Part shown: one piece after another, positions 58,187 through 64,000 of the stretch
Layout: the number at the start of each line of letters is the position of its first letter
Position numbering within the stretch: position 1 is the stretch's first letter
Program-made: the position numbers and the translations under genes
The notes under the pieces: generated by a model
The model's input: only the letters and a program-made list of their open reading frames with translations
Told to the model about the DNA's origin: nothing
Database searches by the model: none
From: Rhodoplanes sp963724735
GTDB lineage: Bacteria; Pseudomonadota; Alphaproteobacteria; Rhizobiales; Xanthobacteraceae
DNA: 64,000 bases
Direction: 5' to 3'
Assembly: GCA_963724735.1 (NCBI GenBank)
Contig: CAVRVX010000015.1
Span: forward strand, 1-64,000

Positions 58187-58935
58187 TGGGCGATATTCTG
58201 TTGGAAGTGTCCGGGCTGACCAAGCGGTTCGGGGGCCTCATTGCCACCAACGATCTCAATCTCGCGGTCCAGCGCGGCGAGACGCACGCGATCATCGGGC
58301 CGAACGGCGCGGGCAAGACCACGCTGATCGCGCAGCTGCAAGGCGAGCTGCGGTCCGACGAAGGGTCGATCCGGTTCAACGGGCGGGACATTGCGCGCGA
58401 GCCCGCCTATCGGCGCGCCGGGCTCGGCATCGCCCGCTCGTTCCAGATCACCTCGATCTTTCCGAAATTTTCCGCCCTCGCCAATGTCGCGCTCGCTGTC
58501 CAGGCGCAGGCCGGCCACAGCTTCCGATTTTTTCGCCGCGCGGGCGGCGATCCGGCGCTGATCGAGCCGGCGCGGCGGGCCATCGCGACCGTCGGCCTCG
58601 CGGATCGTGCGGATACCGAGGCCGAGAATTTATCGCACGGCGAACGCCGACAGTTGGAAATCGCGATGGCGCTCGCCATGCGGCCGAGCCTGCTCCTGCT
58701 CGACGAGCCGATGGCGGGGATGAGCCGGCGCGACGGCGCCCGCATGACGCGGCTGCTCGCCGAGCTCAAGCGCGCCTACACCATCGTGCTGGTGGAGCAC
58801 GACATGGACACCGTGTTCTCGCTCGCCGACCGGATCAGCGTGCTGGTGGCCGGCCGCACCATCGCGACCGGCCCGCCCGACGAGATCCGCGCCAATGCGG
58901 ACGTCAAAGCCGCCTATCTCGGGCATCGCACGTAG
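58186..58935 (+). CDS. livG: ABC transporter ATP-binding protein, LivG family
   Basis: The 249-residue ATPase is complete: Walker A in AIIGPNGAGKTTLIAQL (about 35-51), signature LSHGERRQLEIAMAL (about 145-159), Walker B in LLLLDEPMAGMS and switch His in IVLVEHDMDTVFSLADR. The C-terminal AAYLGHRT ending is the LivG type. It powers uptake together with LivF at the cytoplasmic face of the permeases. The start overlaps the LivM stop. Confidence 0.95.
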   Translation: MGDILLEVSGLTKRFGGLIATNDLNLAVQRGETHAIIGPNGAGKTTLIAQLQGELRSDEGSIRFNGRDIAREPAYRRAGLGIARSFQITSIFPKFSALANVALAVQAQAGHSFRFFRRAGGDPALIEPARRAIATVGLADRADTEAENLSHGERRQLEIAMALAMRPSLLLLDEPMAGMSRRDGARMTRLLAELKRAYTIVLVEHDMDTVFSLADRISVLVAGRTIATGPPDEIRANADVKAAYLGHRT

Positions 58936-58955
58936 ATCGCACACAGGAAGCGCGC

Positions 58956-59657
58956 ATGCTGCTCGACGTCCGCGATATCGCGAGCTCCTACGGTTTGAGT
59001 CAGGTGCTGTTCGACGTCTCCTTCGTCGTCGGCGACGGCGAGGTCGTGACGCTGATGGGGCGCAACGGAATGGGCAAGACGACCACCGTGCGTTCGCTGA
59101 TGGGATTGGTGCGCCCGCATGCCGGCGAAATCCGTTTCCGCGGCGAACGGGTGGACGGATCGCCGCCGCACCGCATCGCGCGGCTCGGCATCGGGCTCGT
59201 CCCGGAAGGCCGGCATATTTTCCCCAATCTCACCGTGCGCGAGAATCTCGTCATGGCTGAGCGACGGCGCGGCGGCGCCGACGCGTGGACGGTCGAGCGC
59301 GTGTTCGAGATGTTTCCCCGCCTCGCCGAGCGCGTCGCCAACCGCGGCAACCATCTCTCCGGCGGCGAGCAGCAGATGTTGGCGATCGGCCGCGCGTTGA
59401 TGACCAACCCCTCGCTGCTCGTGCTCGACGAGGCGACCGAGGGCCTTGCCCCGAAAATCCGCGAGGAAATCTGGGCCAAGCTGCAGGACCTGAAGAGCAC
59501 GGGGCTTGCGATCATCGTGATCGACAAGGACATAGACGCGTTGTGCGCGTTCGCCGACCGCCATTACATCCTGGAAAAGGGCGAGGTGATCTGGACCGGC
59601 TCGACCGCCGAGCTGGTCGCCAATAAGGAGCTGCAAGACCGCTATCTCGGCGTCTGA
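58956..59657 (+). CDS. livF: ABC transporter ATP-binding protein, LivF family
   Basis: The 233-residue ATPase has Walker A in VTLMGRNGMGKTTTVRSL (about 32-49), signature LSGGEQQMLAIGRAL, Walker B in LLVLDEATEGLAP and the terminal ELQDRYLGV of the LivF family. The switch position, usually VEQN in LivF, reads IVIDKDIDAL, a less common variant. It follows LivG by twenty bases and closes the transporter operon. Confidence 0.94.
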   Translation: MLLDVRDIASSYGLSQVLFDVSFVVGDGEVVTLMGRNGMGKTTTVRSLMGLVRPHAGEIRFRGERVDGSPPHRIARLGIGLVPEGRHIFPNLTVRENLVMAERRRGGADAWTVERVFEMFPRLAERVANRGNHLSGGEQQMLAIGRALMTNPSLLVLDEATEGLAPKIREEIWAKLQDLKSTGLAIIVIDKDIDALCAFADRHYILEKGEVIWTGSTAELVANKELQDRYLGV

Positions 59658-59658
59658 C

Positions 59659-59694
59659 GCAGGCGCAGCCCTTTTCAGGAAAGCCCGCGCCTGC
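59659..59694 (+). terminator. Stem-loop after livF
   Basis: GCAGGCGC and GCGCCTGC form an 8-base-pair stem around a 20-base loop. There is no T run after it on either strand, so it is at best a weak or Rho-assisted terminator or a 3'-end stabiliser. Confidence 0.4.
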
Positions 59695-59712
59695 CGCGCC
59701 GCGGCCAGTTAT

Positions 59713-60066
59713 CTAACTCACCGCTGGCGACGGTGCGCAGGAAAGACTGCGACCCGCCAGGTGAGTCAGAATGATCTTCGCTTCCGGCGAGAAGAGCTTC
59801 AGCGCGCCCTCGTCATCCACCGACGCCTTGATCGTGTCCCGCGCCACCGCGGCTGCGAGGAAAACCTCCAGCAAGTTCCGCGCCGCCACCGGCATGGCGA
59901 GAAGCGCGCGGACGCATTCGACAATGCCTGGCTCCTGGCTCCAGTAATAACATTCGAGAAGCCGGGCCGGATCGCGCATATGCGAGACCAGATTTTGCAC
60001 CAGCTCGGCCGTATCGAGATCTGGATCCCAATCGCCTGTGATCATGACCGAGTCGTTGCCGCTCAT
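59713..60066 (-). CDS. Hypothetical protein, 117 residues
   Basis: A soluble protein starting MSGNDSVMITGDWDPDLDTA. The predicted structure is mostly helical: LVQNLVSHMRDPARLLECYY, then VRALLAMPVAARNLLEVFLA and IKASVDDEGALKLFSPEAK. No known domain is recognised. GGGAGCCC precedes the ATG. It is convergent with livF and 167 bases from the gene to its right, in the same orientation as the next four genes. Codon use looks normal for the window, supporting a real gene. Confidence 0.55.
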   Translation of the reverse strand: MSGNDSVMITGDWDPDLDTAELVQNLVSHMRDPARLLECYYWSQEPGIVECVRALLAMPVAARNLLEVFLAAAVARDTIKASVDDEGALKLFSPEAKIILTHLAGRSLSCAPSPAVS

Positions 60067-60233
60067 ATCGGGCTCCCTGCTCGCTCAGGAAGAAAAACGC
60101 ACTGTGCGCGTCCAAACGTTACCCGCCGCCTCACCTACAGGGTGTGAAAATGTTCACAGCAACCCAGAAATTGCCGGCCGATTAATTTCGCCGCCGCGCT
60201 GGCGGCCGAAATCACGAACGCTGCAATCAGGCG

Positions 60234-61100
60234 TTATGGACCATTCATCGCGAGGGCCGGCGCGGCCCGCCCTGCGAGGTCGTCGGCGATTCGGCGACCC
60301 AAATCCTCGGGCGCGACGGGCGCTGGCCAGGTCTCCTGAAACCCCCAGCATTGCGTGCATGTCACGTCCTGTCTGATTGGAAAGATCGACGGCAGCCACC
60401 GTCCGCTGCCGATCCACAGAGCGGCAGGCACAGCGCCAGTGACATCCGCGCCATTCATGCCGTCCGCTTGCGGGTCGGCCAGTCCCGCAGCCAAGTCTGA
60501 GCCGTCGTTCTTCTCCATCTGAATCAGCTCCTGCAATTCCTCCAGCACGCTTCTGACCACGCGCGGATCGATATCCATCAGCAAATGGGTATTGTAGACG
60601 TAATTGATTTCATCGAATCCGTTCTTCAGCCCACCATTCGACAGGAAATCGGGTCCGTACCAGAGGACCGAGCGCCTGGTGTTTCCCTTTTTGATATGGT
60701 GGTTGCGTCCGAGGGACGACTGAGCGATCGCGAGCAGCAGATCGACTTCCATATGCTTCTGAAGATAAGTCGCGGTGGTGTTCCCCAGCGAATAGCCAAC
60801 AAGTCCTATCTTGTATCCGTCCGCCTTCTTGTCGCTGATCTTCTTCCAGGCTGATCTGAACTCGGTGTATCGGAAAATATCGGTTTCAATTCCGAGCCTT
60901 TGCGCCTGCGCGGCGAGATAGGGGATGCCCCACGAAAAGAAATACCCGCCCTGGCCCAGAAAAAAGGCCACGTAGGTCTTATCCGGCGTTGGCGTCGTCG
61001 CCGCCTGCATGCGCACCGGCGAAACAAGCGCGCCAGCGGCGAGCGCAAGGATGACGACCAGTCTCCCGATGCGCGAGCCGAATTGCACGCCACTCTCCAC
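60234..61100 (-). CDS. Secreted alpha/beta-hydrolase-like protein of unknown function
   Basis: The 288-residue protein has a signal peptide or anchor (SRIGRLVVILALAAGALVSP, about 9-28, with likely cleavage at MQAA). YVAFFLGQGGYFFSWGIPYL and YKIGLVGYSLGNTTATYLQK suggest a hydrolase fold with a GxSxG elbow (GYSLG, Ser about 124). The C-terminal half has a cysteine pair (CTQC) and no clear motifs. The acid and histidine of a triad cannot be placed with confidence. The composition is slightly less GC-rich than its neighbours. It could be a lipase-like or cell-envelope enzyme. Confidence 0.6.
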   Translation of the reverse strand: MESGVQFGSRIGRLVVILALAAGALVSPVRMQAATTPTPDKTYVAFFLGQGGYFFSWGIPYLAAQAQRLGIETDIFRYTEFRSAWKKISDKKADGYKIGLVGYSLGNTTATYLQKHMEVDLLLAIAQSSLGRNHHIKKGNTRRSVLWYGPDFLSNGGLKNGFDEINYVYNTHLLMDIDPRVVRSVLEELQELIQMEKNDGSDLAAGLADPQADGMNGADVTGAVPAALWIGSGRWLPSIFPIRQDVTCTQCWGFQETWPAPVAPEDLGRRIADDLAGRAAPALAMNGP

Positions 61101-61327
61101 CCGTCCTTGACTCTCCGGGCGCCCGCACAGCCACCTGTGGGCGGCACGCGCGGCGCCGCTCTGCGCCCGGCGCGGTCGTCGCGGCGAACCGTGCCAGCGG
61201 TCCCGGACACCGAGTTGCCATTACGGGCTCGCCCGGTTAACGCGCGGTTAAGGGTGGGGCCATGCGCGGCGGTTCGCTCTGCATTTCTCGGACTGAGAAA
61301 TCGGTCGCCGCCCGCGAACACGCCGGA

Positions 61328-61984
61328 TCATCCGCCGGCAGGCAGCGGCGGAAAACGCGCGAGCGCGGCGATCACCTCGCTGTCGCTCGTCTGGCGGAAA
61401 TCCGAATAGAAGAATCCAATTGCGCCGAAGTCGTCGTAGTCTTCCAGGCAGACCACCTCGTCCGCTTCGTCGCGCATTGCGACGAGCGTCTCGGTCGGCG
61501 CGACCGGCACGGCAAGGATGAGCTTCTTCGGCCCGCGCAGCCGCAAGGCGCGCAAGGCGGCGCGAGTCGTGGCGCCGGTCGCAATGCCGTCGTCGATCAC
61601 GATGGCGACACGGCCGGCGACGTCGACGCGCGGGCGCGTCCCGAGATAGCGCTCGCGCCGCCGTTCGATCTCGACAAGCTCCTCGGCGCAGACGGCCTGG
61701 AGCTTCGCTTCGCTCACGCCGGTGAGCCGGATCACGTCTTCGTTGCGCACGATGATCGGCGCGGCGCCGTCGACCACGGCGCCCATCGCGAGTTCGGGTT
61801 GGAACGGAACGCCGAGCTTGCGCACGAGCACGAGGTCGAGCGGCGCGCCGAGCGCGGCGGCGACCTCGGCCGCGACCGGCACCCCGCCGCGCGGCAGCGC
61901 CAGCACGACCGGCCGTTCGTTCTTGTAGGCGGCGAGCGCGGCCGCTAGCTGGCGTCCGGCGTCCGCACGATTCCTGAACGGCAT
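61328..61984 (-). CDS. Phosphoribosyltransferase-family protein
   Basis: The 218-residue protein has a type I PRTase fold. The PRPP-binding loop is VAIVIDDGIATGATTRAAL (about 125-143), preceded by ALPRGGVPVAAEVAAALGAP and LVLVRKLGVPFQPELAMGAV. These proteins are annotated only as phosphoribosyltransferases and often accompany stress, dienelactone hydrolase or metal genes; the base used is unknown. No strong ribosome binding site is visible before the ATG. It lies next to nicotinamidase and a PRPP-synthetase homologue, which suggests a shared link to PRPP or NAD salvage. Confidence 0.85.
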   Translation of the reverse strand: MPFRNRADAGRQLAAALAAYKNERPVVLALPRGGVPVAAEVAAALGAPLDLVLVRKLGVPFQPELAMGAVVDGAAPIIVRNEDVIRLTGVSEAKLQAVCAEELVEIERRRERYLGTRPRVDVAGRVAIVIDDGIATGATTRAALRALRLRGPKKLILAVPVAPTETLVAMRDEADEVVCLEDYDDFGAIGFFYSDFRQTSDSEVIAALARFPPLPAGG

Positions 61985-62030
61985 GGCATGCCTCCCCCCG
62001 CTTCCGGCGCGCTGCGGTTCGCCCTCTTGT

Positions 62031-62660
62031 TCACACTGCGTCGACCAGCAGCACGTCGAGCTTCTTAAGCGACGACCGTGTGTCCGCCACCGAATTATCG
62101 ACGTCGATGCCGCGGCACGCCCCCTCGATCACGACCACGTCGAAGCCGATGCGGCGCGCATCCTCGGCCGAGTAGCGCACGCAGAAATCGAAGGCGAGCC
62201 CGGCGATGAAGACCTGCGAGAACCCGCGTTCACGCAAATAACCCGCAAGTCCGGTCGGCGTCTTGTGGTCATTCTCATAGAAAGCGGAATAGGAATCGAT
62301 CTCGCGCCGGAACCCCTTGCGAAGGATCAGCTCGGCATGCGGGATCAAGAGCTCGGAATGAAAGGCCGCCCCGAACGTGGCCTGCACGCAATGGTCGGGC
62401 CACAAGATCTGCGGCCCGTATGCGACGGTGATCGCCTGATAGGGCGCATGGCCCGGATGGGCCGAAGCGAACGAATGATGGCCAGGCGGATGCCAATCCT
62501 GGGTCAGCACGACATGGCGGAACCGCGAGGCGTGGCGGTTGACCGCCGGGACCACTTCGTGACCGCGGGTCACCGGCAGCGCGCCGCCGGGGCAGAAATC
62601 GTTCTGGACATCAACGACGATGAGGACGTCATTGTCGGTAATCGATATCGGCCCGCTCAT
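62031..62660 (-). CDS. pncA: Nicotinamidase (isochorismatase-fold)
   Basis: The 209-residue enzyme hydrolyses nicotinamide to nicotinate for NAD salvage. Catalytic Asp is in LIVVDVQNDFCPGGALPV (about 17), Lys in LILRKGFRREIDSYSAFYEN and Cys in FIAGLAFDFCVRYSA (about 159). The metal site is DWHPPGHHSFAS (about 55-66). The usual TDYCV motif reads FDFCV, a common variant. Start 62660 (MSGPISITDND) gives a normal length; an earlier start would add unrelated residues. Confidence 0.92.
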   Translation of the reverse strand: MSGPISITDNDVLIVVDVQNDFCPGGALPVTRGHEVVPAVNRHASRFRHVVLTQDWHPPGHHSFASAHPGHAPYQAITVAYGPQILWPDHCVQATFGAAFHSELLIPHAELILRKGFRREIDSYSAFYENDHKTPTGLAGYLRERGFSQVFIAGLAFDFCVRYSAEDARRIGFDVVVIEGACRGIDVDNSVADTRSSLKKLDVLLVDAV

Positions 62661-62809
62661 GGTCGGCGCTCCGCTCACGCACAGCCTATTCAATTCTCCG
62701 CGCCCGCGGGAGCCTTGAGCCAGATCAACGTTTCCGGCGGGCCGTTGAGCGAGCATCCTAACGGATTTCTGAGCCCCGATCGATCCACGCGCGGCGGCCG
62801 CGTTGACGT

Positions 62810-63803
62810 ATGGACGGTTCCGTCGTGACCTCCCTTGCTCTGTTCGCCCTCAATGCGACGGCCGACCTCGGCCGCGCGATCGCGCAGGAACTATGGGTCA
62901 CGCTCGCGCCCCACGAGGAACGCGAATTCGAGGACGGCGAGCACAAAGCGCGCCCGCTCGAACTCGGTCGAGGGCGCGGACGCCTATGTGATCCAAAGCC
63001 TGCACAGCGGCCCCTCCCAGAGCGCCGCCGACAAGCTCGTCCGCCTGTTGTTTTTTATCGGCGCGCTCAAAGATGCCGGCGCGGCGCGGGTGACGGCGGT
63101 GACGCCCTATCTCTGCTATGCGCGCAAGGACCGGCGTACCAAGGCGCGCGATCCGGTGACCACCCGGTATCTTGCAACGCTGTTCGAAAGCGTCGGGACC
63201 GACACGATCGTCGCGCTCGACGTGCACAATCCCGCGGCGTTCGAGAACGCCTTCCGTGGCCGCACGATCGCGGCGACGGCGGCGCCACTGTTCGTTGATT
63301 ACGCCAAGCGGCTGGCCGACCGGCCGCTCGCCGTCATCTCGCCCGATGCGGGCGGCGCCAAGCGGGCGGAGATTTTCCGCGAGGCGCTGGAGAAAGCGCG
63401 CAACGAACCGATCGGCAAGGGTTTCGCGGAAAAGCACCGCAGCTCCGGCGTCGTCTCCGGCGACCTGTTCGTCGGCGACGTGGCGGGCGCGACGGCGCTC
63501 GTCATCGACGATCTCATCAGCACCGGCACAACGCTCGTGCGCGCCGCAAAGGCGGCGCGTCAGGCCGGCGCGCGCCGGGTGATCGCGATGGTGACGCACG
63601 GCCTGTTCATGCCCGGCGCCGAAAAGGCGATCGCCGATCCGGCGCTCGACCAGTTGGCGGTCACCGACGCGGTTCCTGCCTTCCGGCTTGTCTCCGACGC
63701 CGCGCGCGAGAAAGTCGAAGTGCTGCCGGTTGCGCCGTTGCTCGCCGAGATCATCCGCCGATTGCACGCAAGGCGAAGCCTCGCCGACCTGCAGATCCTC
63801 TGA
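62810..63803 (+). pseudogene. Ribose-phosphate pyrophosphokinase homologue, one frameshift
   Basis: The N-terminal piece from 62810 (LALFALNATADLGRAIAQEL, EEREFEDGEHKARPL) continues in another frame from about 62965 (GADAYVIQSLHSGPSQSAAD, FFIGALKDAGAARVTAVTPY). One extra base near CTCGAACTCGGTCGA (62958-62972) explains the break. The rest is complete, with YARKDRRTKARDPVTTRYLA and the PRPP loop TALVIDDLISTGTTLVRAAK. It is a divergent second-type PRPP synthetase rather than the housekeeping Prs. It is a pseudogene unless the extra base is a sequencing error. Confidence 0.8.
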
Positions 63804-64000
63804 GCATCGCATCGAGCCGCCATGCGTCGGCCGCGACAAGATGCAAGTAATCGCGCGCCTGCGCCGGCCATTTCTCCGGCGTTCGCACGTCTTTCTCGAA
63901 CAGGTGCGCAACGGCAAGTCGCGCGCGCAGCGTCGCCCGGTGGCACCGATAGAAGGCGAACAGTGCGGCCGGAGGCGCATCGCGGACGGCCCGCACCAGC
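63751..64000 (-). CDS. C-terminal part of a phosphotransferase/AAA-type protein, cut by the window edge
   Basis: The last 82 or so codons of a gene entering from the right. AALFAFYRCHRATLRARLA, HLFEKDVRTPEKWPAQARDY and LHLVAADAWRLDAMLRG resemble the end of the aminoglycoside-phosphotransferase-like half of COG2187-type proteins. The match is moderate. Its stop lies 53 bases inside the 3' end of the PRPP-synthetase homologue on the other strand, so the two genes overlap tail to tail. Confidence 0.5.
   Translation of the reverse strand, partial: LVRAVRDAPPAALFAFYRCHRATLRARLAVAHLFEKDVRTPEKWPAQARDYLHLVAADAWRLDAMLRGSAGRRGFALRAIGG

Overview
The window is high-GC DNA from an alphaproteobacterium, most likely of the Rhizobiales/Hyphomicrobiales. 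Pointers are a coxMNOP-type oxidase operon, a ROSE-like leader before a small heat-shock gene, a DUF1013 (TrcR-type) gene, the ispH-thrB-rnhA run, and alphaproteobacterial types of AccD, GltBD and tRNAs. Most of it reads as chromosome, with two eroded mobile zones that each lie on the 3' side of a tRNA gene.

Layout. 1-8.3 kb is an insertion-sequence graveyard ending at tRNA-Glu: a formate dehydrogenase alpha subunit gene broken by several frameshifts, an IS6-type remnant, a frameshifted IS30-type element and an intact IS1380-type element. 8.5-13 kb holds a small coupled HMA/DUF5132 cluster, a secreted phytase-like esterase, a CYTH protein and UDP-glucose dehydrogenase. 13.5-18 kb is a terminal oxidase operon (subunits II, I, III, III, IV), followed by a complete IS481-type element. 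19.5-26 kb encodes glutamate synthase (gltD, gltB). 26.3-36.4 kb is mostly housekeeping: Hsp20, an odd alpha/beta hydrolase, DUF1013, ispH, thrB, rnhA, peroxiredoxin, YqgE, accD and folC. 36.5-40.1 kb is a small accessory island (toxin-antitoxin pair, phage capsid-cement fragment, truncated IS630 transposase, frameshifted DUF262 nuclease-like gene), with initiator tRNA-Met at 41.6 kb.

The most distinctive region is 43.3-59.7 kb. A six-gene + strand operon encodes a complete corrinoid-dependent methyl-transfer system: a MetV-MetF fusion, a corrinoid protein, a UroD-type methyltransferase, a protein resembling the methionine synthase reactivation domain, a RACo-type corrinoid activator and a pterin-binding methyltransferase. 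It is flanked by two closely related periplasmic binding proteins in opposite orientation. One is followed by two cupin genes, the other by a full livHMGF-type transporter. A MarR regulator and an amidohydrolase are divergent from the operon. The inferred flow is uptake of a methylated compound, methyl transfer to Co(I), then to tetrahydrofolate, then oxidation by MetF. The substrate cannot be read from the sequence. Finding such a system beside an aerobic oxidase is notable.

The right end (59.7-64 kb) has two proteins of unknown role, a phosphoribosyltransferase, a nicotinamidase, a frameshifted PRPP-synthetase homologue and the 3' end of a further gene.
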